Source of the DNA: Siphonodentalium dalli
Taxonomy: Eukaryota; Mollusca; Scaphopoda; Gadilida; Siphonodentaliidae
Direction: 5' to 3'
NCBI GenBank assembly: GCA_032622095.1
Contig: CP136069.1
Span: forward strand, 14,556,450 to 14,620,449
Length of the DNA: 64,000 bases
In this document: piece after piece, positions 45,815 through 58,260 of the stretch
Layout: every line of letters begins with the position of its first letter
How positions within the stretch are numbered: position 1 is the stretch's first letter
The notes under the pieces: generated by a model
The model's database searches: none
Told to the model about the DNA's origin: nothing
Seen by the model: only the letters and a program-made list of their open reading frames with translations
Made by a program: the position numbers and the translations under genes

Positions 45815-45822
45815 TATTTATA
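45815..45822 (-). promoter_or_regulatory. Candidate TATA box of the lectin gene
   Basis: TATAAATA on the minus strand, 11 nt upstream of the first ATG. With normal 25-30 nt spacing the transcript would begin near 45785-45792, past the first ATG, so translation would start at Met15 (45762), exactly where the hydrophobic leader begins. Confidence 0.4.
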
Positions 45823-47186
45823 AAAGTATTCGCGCATATGTTATCAAGCAATTATATCATGCGTTTGTTACTTTGGTAAATTAACATTGAAGTATGTGAC
45901 TTGTTTCCAGCACATGATAATCTATCAGGCTATGAGTCCAATAAATTCGACCCGGGGATGAAAATGTCGTCAAGTCATTGGCTGGATTAATATAAAGCTG
46001 ACAGTAACTGTTCTGAGGCATCACCCCATGCTGTACATAATTAACGACCGCTTTTTGTTTGGAAAATTCGATATCGGGTAGTTTTATAGGTTAACCAATA
46101 CAGATAAGTGGGTGCCTGACAAGGTAACACATGTGCCCCGGTCAAACGAAAATCTCACCTAGCCCTCCGGAATGACAATAACAAGTCAGAATGGAGCACT
46201 GGCTGACAGACCTTACCTTACTGCCTTTCCGTTTGTCAAAATAAGTAGAGTGAAAGAAATAATGGCTTACAACCTATCCGTCATATAATTTCCCCACATA
46301 ATGAAGGTGGTGCACAAATATATGGATGTCAAAAGAAAGGGGAGGTTGTCTGCTGGCATATTAAAGAAAATTCGAGGCTAATGATGATGATGACCAGGGT
46401 CCCAATTTCTCAGACAAATTGCTCATCGTTCTGATGACTGAATTTGGAGGTGGAACCTGGATCCTGGATCAGTTTATTGGAATTTTTTAAATAGTTTTAG
46501 AACGAACCTCACAAAAACAAGATTTCAGGTAATGCCTAAAGTAGAATTTATAACTTTTTAGAAAATTACTCCCAATGAGTTAAAAAGATGGCAAAAAGTT
46601 TTGATAAGATCATCATCAGTTGCAGTTTGCTGACTATATGCCATGCTAAGCGCATGTCCCATAACATTTCGACCGCTTGTTGTATGGAAAATACTATATC
46701 AGGTACCACATACCGATGGCGAACCTCACTGTTTTCAGCAGGCTTCGCGCTTGCCAGAAATTATATTGGCCATCTCTGAATTATTCGGGCATTGTTTATC
46801 AACTTTGGGTAAATTGAAAAACAATATGGAATTGAGAATACCGATACTAAAACAAAGGTACCAAACACGCACATAAATAACTCATATACATGGAGGGTCA
46901 TATATTTGGACTTGGCCAAACGTGACAGTCGAAAAGGGCTATACCGTTTTATTTATTAACCACAAGACAGTAACATAATTATTGCCACTTTAAATTTAAG
47001 ATAGCACACTGTTCTGTAGTGGATATTCATCGTTGATTTGATAAGTAGGCTTGTGTCTTTAGTTGGTGATTAATTCTTATCTACACATATGCAAGCAATA
47101 TTTGATTATCGGGCGCGTTAACGAATTAAGGTTTCTTGGAGATTAATTAAAATTAATTTAATAGTAACTTTGGTCACAATAAAAGA
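45823..47186. other. Upstream flank of the lectin gene; nothing else recognised
   Basis: AT-rich sequence with no supported gene or repeat. Confidence 0.4.
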
Positions 47187-47253
47187 CAGTATTCTCAATT
47201 CTCCAATAATGATAACACTATCATTGCCATCAAGCCGCGCCGGAGTCCACTAG
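47187..47253 (+). repeat. Repeat X, copy 1 (67 bp)
   Basis: By eye identical to 47984-48050, from CAGTATTCTCAATTC to GGAGTCCACTAG. It contains the small hairpin AATGATA-ACAC-TATCATT. Confidence 0.9.
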
Positions 47254-47791
47254 GGTCGACATCAGCGTTTATTTGTAAACATGGTTACACGTTAAGGGAC
47301 GAGCACGTCTTTATTCACATACAGATTAATTACACCCTACTGTGTCTGCGTTGGTGGTCAGGAAAAACCAACGAAAAACCTATTGGGAAAAAACGATGGA
47401 AACCTGTTTTTCGAAACCAACATCTCTAACGCAGCTCGAATGTTCGGAAATTCATTCTAATTGATAAATTTTGCAACACCAACCTGTGCACACACTATAT
47501 AATATTTAAATATAAATTAACCTGTTCAAATATATACAGTATGATCGTGATCGAATGACACATTATATAAATGACTACAAAACTATTACTTCATAAATAG
47601 GTGCGATACGCACATTTCAAAGTTGCAATTAACTTTTATTAATGATTATTGAACAAAATTCAACGTCAATTTTCTATAATATGCAAGAGTTCATGCGTTA
47701 TACGAATATCTGTTTCTCAGATATAGTTTCAACATACGCCTCTCTTTACGTTATTGAACCATCAATCCATAACATTACTCAAATGGTTTAA

Positions 47792-47985
47792 ACCAAAAAA
47801 TTGGAGTTGACCCGACGGACAAGGCGATTTGGCTAGAAATGACACACGCTCTATAATAGCGTGACCTCTTTCCATTGTTCATGCACGCAGCGATAATAGA
47901 TCGCTCACTCATCATTATTACCGCGAACGGTGAATACAATATTTTTCGGCTAATGTGCTCTGCACTAAACGCTGAAACATTATCA
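47792..47985 (+). repeat. Repeat Y, copy 1 (194 bp)
   Basis: It matches 54094-54287 with three substitutions and no indels. It contains small hairpins (ACGCT..AGCGT, GCGAT..ATCGC). It overlaps repeat X copy 2 by the two bases CA. Confidence 0.9.
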
Positions 47986-48050
47986 GTATTCTCAATTCTC
48001 CAATAATGATAACACTATCATTGCCATCAAGCCGCGCCGGAGTCCACTAG
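47984..48050 (+). repeat. Repeat X, copy 2 (67 bp)
   Basis: Direct copy of 47187-47253, joined to the end of repeat Y copy 1. Confidence 0.9.
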
Positions 48051-48255
48051 ATTGATTACAAAGAATGTAAACTTTACTCTTCTAATAATGAAAAATAGAT
48101 TCCATTGCCAAAAAGTTGATCATATATGTGTATTCTAAATGAACAATAATTCGTGTTTGCACACGTTCCTGACTCCCTTACAACAATCAACATACATGTA
48201 CATATATACAAACATAATCACTTATTCTCAAAGCTACGCATACATGCTTCCCTGC

Positions 48256-49145
48256 AAATGCCTAGCATCTCGAGTATTATCATGGGCCTAACGCCCTCGC
48301 ACCGGCATGCTTCCGAATGCCGAGCATTTTGAGTATTATCATGGGCCACAAACCCTCACGCAGACGTGATTCAAAATTCCGAGCATTTTGGAAATTATCA
48401 TGGGCCTCACGCCCTCGCACCGGCATTCTTTCAAATGCCGAGCTTCTTGAGTATTATCATGGGCCCCAAACCCTCACAGAGACGTGCTTCAAAATGCCGA
48501 GCATTTTTGGGAATTATTATGAGCCTCACGCCCTCTCGTCGACATGCTTCCAAATGCCGAGTATCTTGATTATCATGAGCCTCAAACCCTCGCACCGACG
48601 CGCACCAAAATAACATGTATGTCGGTTTTTAACACCAGCGCACAATCTTGGGCTATAATAATGACATGACGCCTTCGCACTAAAGCGTTACATTACTACT
48701 ATAGAGCATATCACTCGCGTACCAAAACCCGATTCCAGTTCTAAATGCTGATTATCTTGATTACTATCATGGGCCTCAAACCCTCGCACCGACGCGCATC
48801 CAAATGCAGAGCATCTTCGAAATTTCACATGGGCCTCTAACCCGCACACAAAAGCGCCCCTAAACATGCCAAACATATATTCGATGTTTAATATTTGGTT
48901 AAGTTATCATGGACATTCTATACCTTGGCTTTATAATTCCAGTTTGTTAAAACGATATTAACAAGGTCCAACACCTGTGCACCAAAGCGCTATATTCAAG
49001 TGCTCGAGCATCAAAATAACAACATGTATATCGGTTGTTATCATCAGCACACAATATTGGGCTATAATAATGGCATGTCGCCTTCGCACTAAAGCGTTAC
49101 ATTACTACCAGAGCATAATTATCACTCGGGTACCAAAACAGGATT
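48256..49145 (+). repeat. Minisatellite with alternating 59-bp units, then decayed copies
   Basis: From 48256 to about 48600 a unit of about 59 bp recurs around TTATCATGGGCC and TGCCGAGCAT. Alternate units read CTCACGCCCTCGCACCGGCA and CCAAACCCTCACNNAGACG, so the true repeat is a dimer of about 118 bp. More copies follow at 48755-48870. A different 140-bp block (48600-48735) is repeated at about 49010-49150. Related CG-containing sequence fades out towards 49860. Confidence 0.8.
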
Positions 49146-50091
49146 CCATTTCTTATAACGAAAATGCGTACCAAATCCCCATTACCACGACCTCGTGTAT
49201 ACGTACATACCTCAAAATCACCGACAATTTTTGGACCTGATCAACGGCCACGCGCTAGCTTTGCATATGTCATGCTGATGACCCAATGTCATGTCGCAAT
49301 TGTATCGTTAGGTACAATATATTCGAATAATTATCAGTACGCCCACACAGCGTTTTATAAACATTTCCGCATGTATATATAGGCACTCACGGGCACGCAT
49401 TATATATTTAAGCGTTTATGTCAACAACAAATACACCCTCGCTCCACATCATATCGTTCTTCAGCTTCGCACCCAATAATATTTTCGTCTCTATATCAAA
49501 GACCGTTTAAGCCCGCGCACACTATATATAGGGGCGCTCGCACACACAGTTTGTTGTTACTATATTGGGGTCTCCGCCCACACACCATATCAACGTAAAA
49601 CAAACAGTGCGTCTCCATTAACGTGTAAACTATTTAGTTTCACCATCGGGAACCTCAGGCCCGCGTAACATTATAGTCATTATATTTCAGGTCCTTCAGA
49701 CAAGCGCACAACGTTTAATGTTGATATATATCATGCGGTCTATATTGCGCGCGTTCTCTATTATTTATTTCAGAGGCCTCATGCCATCAATTCCTCATAT
49801 ATACATTTCGCGTATATATAGTGTTCCACCGTATCCATGCATGTACACACCATAACATCGGTACAATCGAACACCTTTATAAGCGTTAACACAATTAACA
49901 TTACAAATTCCCTGCTCACACCCACAAGCATCTATATGGGGAGATATCAAATAACATTTCCTTCATACATATTAAATAGACGTGCCCGTCATATAAACAT
50001 TTCAATAACATTACTAACTTTTGTTATAATCTTTGAGTCTATAAATATATATATATACCACCGCCAACCATAGTCACTTTTCACGTTTTAA

Positions 50092-51252
50092 GCTTATACC
50101 TCATACGCCAAACGCACCAAAGGCCAAGGTAGGAAATCTAAATCCATTCAACCTCAGCATCTAAAATTTCTAAATATCAACTGCCAGTCCATCAGACAAA
50201 AAGGTCCGGACATCCAGCTAGTAATTGACAAAGTCAAGCCAAATATAATAGCTGGCACTGAATCATGGCTGACTCCCGACATCAAGGACTCTGAGATTTT
50301 TCCAACCGATACATACAACATCTACAGGAAAGATCGCAGAAGTGACCTGAAAGGAGGGGGTGTCTTTCTTGCCATCCATAAGTACCTGTTATCTGTTGAT
50401 CAACCTGAACTAGGCACAGACTGCGAATTAGTATGGGCAAAAATCATGATACCTGGTACAAAGCACATCTCGATTGCATCATACTATAAACCATCTGAAA
50501 ATGACCCCGACAGCATAAACGCGCTAGCTACCTCCTTAAACAGAGTCCCTCGAAATAACCACATATGGATATTAGGGGATTTCAACCTCCCAAAATATGA
50601 CTGGGATAAACATGAAATCCTAGCAGACTGTAGTTGTCCTTCCCTATATGCTGAATTCATCGACATCATGGAGGAAAAAGGGTTAGAACAAGTCGTCAAA
50701 ATACCCACACGACTCAACAACACCCTAGATCTGTTCTTTCTCAACCAACCCAGCCTTATTCATAACATCAAAACTCTACCAAGCCGCGGTAACTCAGATC
50801 ATGACATTGTCTACCATGAGCTCATTATTAAATCCACACCGTCACCGCCACATAAAAGAAAGATCATACTGTACAACAAAGCCAATTGGAACCTCAGAAA
50901 AACCAAACTTACTGAATTCCAAGCAGAATACTACCAAGCTATATATACACAAAAACTGGATGTGGAAGGAAAATGGCAACTAATAAAAAATAAGATCCAT
51001 GAACTCACTAACAAATATATTCCCACCAAGCTTTCACAAAAGAACCAGTCCAAGGCATGGATCACCCTTGAAATAAAATGCCTCCTTCGGAAGAAATTGC
51101 ACCCCCACCGACAAATCAGGCGAAGCCAAAACTACAACACCGAAATCCTCCAAACCAAATACAAATCCATCAAACGCCTCATGCAAACCAAAATACGTCA
51201 AGCATACTCGTATGTTCTGACTGCCCCAAAGAAGGCAAAGGCGACACTGTAA
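50092..51252 (+). pseudogene. LINE endonuclease domain (APE type)
   Basis: A single open frame of 386 codons from just after a stop to 51252, with no ATG before 50446. It shows the APE-type endonuclease motifs in order: LNINCQS, AGTESWL, a GGGVF.AI strand, ILGDFN and SDHDIVYHE. All usual catalytic positions seem present. The N-terminus has lost its natural start, and the frame ends before the reverse transcriptase. Confidence 0.85.
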
Positions 51253-51274
51253 ACAACAGAACAGGGAAAACATT

Positions 51275-52248
51275 TTGGTCATTCGTACAACAGCGCAAAA
51301 CGAAAATACAGGTGTCTCCCCACTGAAAGTTGAGGGTGAAATCAAATTCCATCCTAAAGACCAAGCTGATGCCCTCAATCAGCAATTCCACTCTGCTTTT
51401 ACAACACCAAAACCTCTGACCCTATCACACTTGTGCGAACTAAAACATCTAATGTCGCACCACAGACGTAATGAAATGAAGATCATTGACATTACAACGA
51501 AGGCGTGTCCCAATTACTGAAACAGCTCAAACCAAACAAAGCAATGGGCATCGACATGATCTCTCTCTACTTCCTTAATGAAACTCATGCAGATATCTCA
51601 CCCATAATCACAAACCTCTTCCGCCACTCTCTTTCATCAGGTGCGGTACCCCTCGACTGGCGTACTGCCCAAGTTGCCCCAATCTTCAAAAAAGGATCTA
51701 AGGCAAAACCTGAAAACTATCGTCCAATATCTCTTACCTGTATCCTCAGCAAACAACTCGAACATATTATCACCTCTAATATTATGTCCTTTCTTGGTTC
51801 TAATAAACTCCTATATAAACACCAACATGGATTCCGCTCACGTCTTAGCTGTGAAACTCAACTTGTCTCTTTCTCACATGACATACTGGACTCTCTTGCA
51901 CAGCATCAACACACCGATGTGGCGGTTTTAGACTTCTCAAAGGCCTTTGATAAAGTTGACCACCAACGCCTCATCTTAAAACTGAAAAGAGTGGGCATAG
52001 ATAATACCACAGTAAATTGGATAACATCATTCCTCGCAAACAGAACACAGAAAGTCCTTGTTGATGGCTCTGAATCAGAATCCTGTCCTGTACTATCAGG
52101 TGTTCCCCAGGGCTCCATCTACATCAATGATTTACCCACATCCCTGAAATGCAACACACGACTCTTCGCAGATTACACTATCGTCTACTGTACTATCTCA
52201 TGCCCCACTGACTGTAACCATCTCCAACAAGATTTAAACCAACTTTGA
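51275..52248 (+). pseudogene. LINE reverse transcriptase domain, broken
   Basis: The linker (TGVSPLKVEGE) and the RT fingers/palm lie in two frames (51275-51520, then 51505-52248). Motifs are APIFKKG..K..NYRPISL, HGFRSRLSCETQL, LDFSKAFDKVDH and SGVPQGS. After QGS about eight residues (the LGPLLF-type segment) are missing. The catalytic box reads FADYT instead of FADDT, so one essential Asp is lost. Confidence 0.88.
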
Positions 52249-52270
52249 AAAATGGGGAAAAGAATGGGCC

Positions 52271-53002
52271 ATGTCTTTCAACACCAACAAATGTGAAATA
52301 ATTACAATAACCAGAAAAAAGGAACCAATAACAAACAACTACCTACTTCATGGCACAATACTGAAAAACACCACTTCAACCAAGTACCTTGGCCTAACCA
52401 TCACAAACAAGCTTGAATGGAAACCTCACATTAACAACATAGTGAAGACAGCAAATGCCACACTGAGGTTCCTAAAACGTAACATCAGAACAGACAACAG
52501 AATAATAAAGGAGCTGGCATACAGAACCTATGTTCGACCACAGCTCGAATACATATGGCACCCATGGCAGATAGGCCTTACGTCAAACATTGAAATGGTT
52601 CAACACCGAGTAGTCAGATATATCTTCAATATCTACAACTACCCAAGCAGTCCCACACACATGTTAAACATTCTTAAATGGCCTACTCTTAGCAGTAGAA
52701 GAGACTTCTCCTCTGTTCTCCTCTTCCATCAAATCAGATATAATCATGTAAACACCACTGACTCTGCTCCACCAACACCCACACGAGACCAGTCTTCTCC
52801 GCCCCTTCTATCGACCGAAATACCTCAGCACTTCCTTCTATCCTCGAACAATCTCTCTCTGGAACAAAATCCCAACCGACACTGCCTATATTCAAGACAC
52901 ATCATTGTCTGGGTGCCCTCCACAGTCACGTCTATGAACCCGGTAAGACCAAGCAGAGCTCCTCCACAAAACCACCACCAACACCAAAATAATGGTACAT
53001 AG
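52271..53002 (+). pseudogene. LINE C-terminal region
   Basis: A 243-codon frame, shifted from the RT frame, with NTNKCEI, TKYLGLTI..KLEWKPHI and VRPQLEY then MVQHRVVRYIF, matching the thumb/C-terminal part of CR1/Jockey-type polymerases. The last third, after the frame loses similarity, is low in recognisable features. Confidence 0.8.
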
Positions 53003-53047
53003 AACTCAAATGCTCTGGATTTTAATAATAAACAAAACAAAACAAAA

Positions 53048-54093
53048 ATTCTCTTACCCATGTAATTATGTTTTATTCATGCGCCCCTAATAATCCTCAG
53101 TTCATTGAGGGTATGGGGTATAATGTAGATGTAGATATAGATGAATCAACTTACATGTATGTACATGTATCACGGACTATATGAATTTGCATAGTTTCCA
53201 GAAACATAAACGGTTAAATATATAATGCGTGCCCGTGAGAAACTATTTACTTTGACCTCAAAATAACTGAACACATAACTTATTCTGCTATATCGCAATC
53301 TAAAACGTGTTTCAACAAGTCGCACTGACAAAACATGCAAGCAACTACTATATATATATACTCATTTTATTCCAATTCATTCCATGGACTTCATGCAAAT
53401 CGTATGATTCGATTCAATCGGTTAGCATCCATGAATGTACGCATCCATACTGCAGCCTGTTCGCTGAGATCGCCTGCATGCAATCCACTGCCTCATGCAT
53501 TCCCTCGAATCATCAGCTATAAGGGTTCAATTTTACCCATTAAGTCTGGAAATATTTCCATCAGAATGACAAAACAGTTCTTGTTTTTCGAACATTTTTA
53601 ACGAAAAATAACCGGTGAATAAATACAGTCTTATCACCAAATAAATTTTCCGGCATTTGAATATGTAAATTCGTTTATTATTTTCTTATACATGTGCATA
53701 TTCATACCCCAGCAACATTCTCAAAACCTCTGTCCTTCACTATTATCCTTAATTTGTAACAAAATTTTATTAAATACTGACCCTCTTTGTACCATTTGTA
53801 CCAACTTATGTAAAATTATAAACGACCATATATATATGGTTCATTCTACCCTTAAATTATTTTTCTGGCTGTAAACTACATATTAAACTTAAAATAATCA
53901 GAATTCTGCCAGGACATATCTCTTCTGATGCAAAAATACAACAGTACTTAACTTATAAATGCGAACGCAAAAGGTTCGACTTGAAGATGATCTCTTCCCC
54001 CAATTGGTCATTACGCTGGCATCTGACAGTCGGATGTCTGAGTTCTCTGTTGTATTATCCAGTCGGACCATAGCCACAAACACAAGGACACGA
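53048..54093. other. No gene recognised
   Basis: AT-rich sequence after the LINE. Short ORFs only. Confidence 0.45.
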
Positions 54094-54287
54094 ACCAAAA
54101 AATTGGAGTTGACCCGACGGACAAGGCGATTAGGCTAGAAATGACACACGCTCTATAATAGCGTGACCTCTTTCCATTGTGCATGCACGCAGCGATAATA
54201 GATCGCTCACTCATCATTATTACCGCGAACGGTGAATACAATATTTTTCGGCTAATGTGCTCTGCACTAAACGCTGAAAAATTATCA
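54094..54287 (+). repeat. Repeat Y, copy 2 (194 bp)
   Basis: Direct copy of 47792-47985 (three substitutions). The ORFs over it are shadows. Confidence 0.9.
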
Positions 54288-54836
54288 TTACAGAGACAAA
54301 ACATATGACGCAATTACGTATCACCAATACATCTACATGTATATACAACACATCATTACGGTGTGGTATTATATAGTATTCACCAATGTCGCGTTGTATT
54401 GATGTATAATTATTTACTCATCATAAACAGATAATAATTTATTAATATATGGTATATGGTGTGTATCAGCGAATTTATATTTACGTTTATATACAACAGT
54501 GAACGTGCACACATGTGGGTAAGGATCTGATGATAATACTAGATGTGATTGTTATTAGTACGTATGGTACAACATATCGTAATTGGCCAAGTTGCCCATT
54601 GAAAGTGCGAAATTTGTGGTCGGAATTGACATGTCCAGTAATTGTTTAAACCCGGTTAAAGGGGACCATTGTCTAAACCTCAGATAAACAAACAGCGTTG
54701 CTTCTCAAATTTCACCGAAATGTCTTTGAGAACCGTATAGTTACATAAATAAATGCATGAATAGTAAAGAGATAGTGTTAGTCGTAATTATAACATGGTT
54801 ATACTGGTCTGTCGTCGCCAAGCGCTCACCATAATA

Positions 54837-55217
54837 TGTCGCACAATATGTGCACGGGTTTTAAATCTCGCAGCAATTAGTGCCAAATCAGATACGATAA
54901 ATGAGACAATTCCCACCAGTGCGCAATATAATAACAGAAATAATGCAAGTCTTGTTGTTGAGAATGTCAAATTGTCATGTACTATATTTATTAGTACCCC
55001 GAGGGTTACTGTAATGTCATGGTCAAACGTCAATGACATTGCATGAGCCAATCATTAGTTTCTGTCGAATGATGTCTAGTTTAGAGTTTAGTGCCCCAAT
55101 CTCGGGATTGTGATTGATTTGAAGGATAAGTGAGCATAATAATACAATTGTGGCAGGCATTCCTAATTTATGGGACAATTTTAATGTGTTAGCAGATATT
55201 GTACTCCACAATTTGAT
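54837..55217 (-). CDS. Possible membrane-protein exon, with a frame break
   Basis: A good acceptor (GATTTTTTCAG) precedes 55217. A frame with a hydrophobic segment (MPATIVLLCSLIL) is open to about 55023. An overlapping frame continues with a second hydrophobic segment (LALFLLLYCALVGIVSFIV) and a basic end up to a GTGAGC donor at about 54836. A frameshift near 55030 is needed. No family was recognised. Confidence 0.2.
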
Positions 55218-55543
55218 TCTGAAAAAATCCACAACAAGCTACGGCCGAGGGGCTCAGCACAAAGGGCCAGTCTCCAGAAGAGGGATAATTTATTCAGCGC
55301 AAATGGGCAAGCGGTCCGTTTGTTCGTTTCGCGCATATTTTGATATTTATTTCAACGGACATGGCTCACTCGAGCTTGCAAATCTCGTCTGCGTACTTTG
55401 GGTGGAGGTATAAGATATGTTCACAAATACACGAGCTATTGATATACCGGCTTTATATTCTAGAATAAATACTTGTCATGGTCAGTCAATTTCCAGTGAT
55501 TTTCAATTTGTTCGCACAGAAGTGAACTAAACGTTCTTTATTT

Positions 55544-55937
55544 CTACCATATTGGGAACAGAATAACACGGAAGCTCTGTTCTAAGCACTTCTTAATGAA
55601 ATTTAGTGCCACCGCCATCTCACATTCAAACAGCACAAATTTGGCGTCGTTAAATGACACGATTAGAAATACTGTATCACGGAGAAGAATGTGTATCAAT
55701 TTGGTAGAAATCGGCGCTAAAATTATTGTTCACCAATCGGGTGCCCCTCTACACTTACCTGTACCACTGACTCGAACGGCGAAACTATAAACATTTGTAA
55801 ACCACTCAATTAGATAGCGCATATCCTGGATATGATTGTGATTTAAGATGGATGCACTGGCGAAAATATTTCCACAGTATCTATGGGCATGTATAGCCCG
55901 CTGAGTTGCATTATATTTCCTGTAGTATACACGAGGA
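55544..55937 (-). CDS. C-terminal coding region of an unidentified protein (one or two exons)
   Basis: The minus-strand frame is open from about 55937 to the TAG at 55544-55546, except for one TGA. That TGA falls inside an 87-nt segment (55672-55758) with a good donor (ACAG/GTAAGTG) and acceptor (CGTGATACAG). Removing it leaves 101 codons in frame. A minus-strand AATAAA (55542-55537) follows the stop directly. The peptide includes HRYCGNIFASASIL and FECEMAVALNFIKK, with hydrophobic strands; I could not name a family. The 5' boundary abuts repeat B and is uncertain. Confidence 0.33.
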
Positions 55938-55946
55938 CTGTTCCTA

Positions 55947-56633
55947 CTATATAGATAATGAATGGCTTGGAGTTGACTATGCCAAGATAGTATTCCTCGA
56001 GGAGGAATAGTACACGAACCGCAGGCGAGTGGACTATTCCTCCTCGATGCCCACTATTTTGGCATAGTCAACGACAAGACATTCATTATTTATTATATTT
56101 ATCGAACATTGGTGCCAATTCTCATACAATTTCTGTGTCTGATTTTGTCACATTTATATTTACTGTGAATTTTGGAAATTGGTCTCTGATTTTACAATTT
56201 TTGGCAATCTTTTGACGTTGGCAGGGGAGCAATACAGGCATGTATTTTTATAAATACGTCAATAGCAAAGACATTTCGAGTAGAGACGGAAATGGAAGTT
56301 ACAAATAACGTCTACTGGCATTACAAAATTGGAACTGGCTGCTTGTCAACTAAACAAACAAACTATTAAATACATTGGCTAGCTATGATCAGATATTTGT
56401 AAGATCGTTACAATTCACCGATAAATTTATTGATATACCGATATTGCAAAAAGTATTGTATAAGGTATAGTTTAATATTGGCCGTATCTTCAGGCTTCGA
56501 TTTCGCGAAATGAGTTTGTAACTATAAATAGAAAAAGAATGGTAGGCATGTAGGATTCTTACTGGGGTACTATCGTAAAATACTATAGCAGTGTGCAGCC
56601 AATCAGAACGCGAGAAAGTCAAGTGAGATATAA
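55947..56633 (+). repeat. Dispersed repeat B, copy 2 (with hairpin)
   Basis: Counterpart of 39279-39991; the same hairpin-forming first 145 bp and the same end block. Confidence 0.8.
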
Positions 56634-56989
56634 TATATTCCAATAATATAATCATAAGCTATCTCTCCCAGGAACACTTTTAACAGAGTGTTTTCATTAT
56701 TATCCATTAAGTACTATATATATACTCAAATTATAGAGCAAAATATAGTAGCACAAATTGAAAATTGTCAAAACAAGGTAATATAGTGCATAAGTAACTT
56801 CTTAAAGAAATGAACATTGAAATATTTCATGGTAACATTCTTACTTCATATTAATTTAAGATTTTAGTAGAATTGACTAACAATTCCTCTGTAGAAAAAA
56901 ATAATTGCGTTATGAACCATATTTTCAACTGAGCACACGTTCACCTCAGAGATAGGCGACTGAAATTGGAGACTGCTAATTTGGGCATA

Positions 56990-58260
56990 CAGTTTGAGTT
57001 TTCTTCAACAAAAAAAATCTAAATTTTCAAATATCCTCGCGGAAATGGCACATAATCCAAGGGGAGCATTTTTCCGCCCTCTGGGTACCCAACACCCCTA
57101 ATGTGTATTGTTTCCGATTATGGGATAAAGACTCATCCCCTCCAAACCGTTCAAACGACTATTTAACTCAGTTTTCTTAATCTTTTCCGACCAATGTTCC
57201 GTATCATGATTATAGAAGCATTCCTACTTTTTATTTACCAACAAGACTGTAAAGTTTCAAAACAATTCTCCAGTAAATGTGGGCTGTAGGATATGCTGAT
57301 GGATTGACATTTGAAATCCAAGAAGGCCATGTTTGTTTGTTTTAAACACATTTTGGGGAAAAATGGAGGCTCCCATCTAATGGTCAATTCGAAGATACAT
57401 ATGAAGTTTGGTGACGATTGGATGAGAAATGTGACATGTAAGGTGTGCTACAGGATTTGATCATACAATGAGTAAAATCCAAGATGGTCGCTAGCAGCCA
57501 TTTTTTTTCAAAATTCTGGGAAAAAATATCAAAATTTGCAACAGAACCTCGCGTAAATCGCACATACTCCAGGGGAGTCAGGAAACATTTCCGGACACTA
57601 TGCACTTTATTTATTTGTTCTGCCCTCTGGGTACCCACCACCCCCTAATTTGTATTGTTTCCGATTCTGAGATAGGGACACACCCCGTCCGAACTGCTTC
57701 AAGTGACTATTTTACTCATTTTTCCTGATCTTATCCGATCAATGTTCCGTATCATGATTATAGAAGCATTACTACTTTTTATTTACCAACAAGACTATAA
57801 CGTTTCAAAACAATTCTCCAATAAATGTGGGCTGTAGGGTACCGGTATGCTGATGGATTGCCATTTGAAATCCAAGAAGGTCATGTTTGTTTTAAACAAT
57901 TTTTTTGGAAAATGGAGGCTCCCATCTAGAGGACAATTCGAAGATCCATATGAAGTTTGGTGACGATTGACTGATAAATGTGACATGTAATGTGTGCTAA
58001 AGGATTTGATCATACAAAGAGTAAAATCCAAGATGGCCGCTGGCAGCCATTTGTTTTTAACAAAATTCTGGAAAAAATGGTAGGCACCCATTGAGAGGTC
58101 ACACCGAAGATCCATATGAAAGTTGGTGATGATCGGTTGAGGGATAAGCTCTGTAGGGTGTGTTAAAGAGTATAGTGATGCAAAGAGTAAAATCCAAGAT
58201 GGTTGCCAGAGGCTACATTTTTCATCAAATATCATTCAAGTTTGGCAGGTCCCATCTAGA
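56990..58260 (+). repeat. Tandem array of repeat P, periods about 546 and 171 bp
   Basis: GCCCTCTGGGTACCCA.CACC recurs at 57076 and 57622. Within the larger unit an AAAATCCAAGATGG.CGC..GCAGCCAT block and a GAAGAT.CATATGAA..TTGGTGA.GAT block recur roughly every 171 bp (57365, 57900, 58075). A single related unit lies at 36318-36550. Confidence 0.8.

Larger units (their letters stand above)
50092..53047 (+). mobile_element. 5'-truncated, inactive non-LTR retrotransposon (CR1/L2/Jockey group)
   Basis: Endonuclease, reverse transcriptase and C-terminal regions follow in order on the plus strand but in several frames. No ORF1 or 5' UTR is present, as usual for 5'-truncated LINEs. The end is an ACAAA-type short repeat (about 53029-53047). 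The C-terminal sequence (TKYLGLTI, LEWKPHI, VRPQLEY) is typical of the CR1/L2/Jockey group; the exact clade is not resolved. Confidence 0.88.

Noticed and set aside
47187-47985. Repeats X and Y as the LTR of a retrotransposon
   Set aside because: X and Y are different sequences and no single sequence bounds both ends of the interval.
48317-48613. 98-codon ORF with internal repeats
   Set aside because: A by-product of the 59-bp minisatellite; the repeated MPSIL..GNYYEPHALS-type units follow the DNA period.
55544-55671. TIR-domain C-terminus
   Set aside because: The VFLIVSFND..FVLFECEMA pattern recalls TIR box 2-3 spacing, but the preceding residues do not fit and the protein ends too early.
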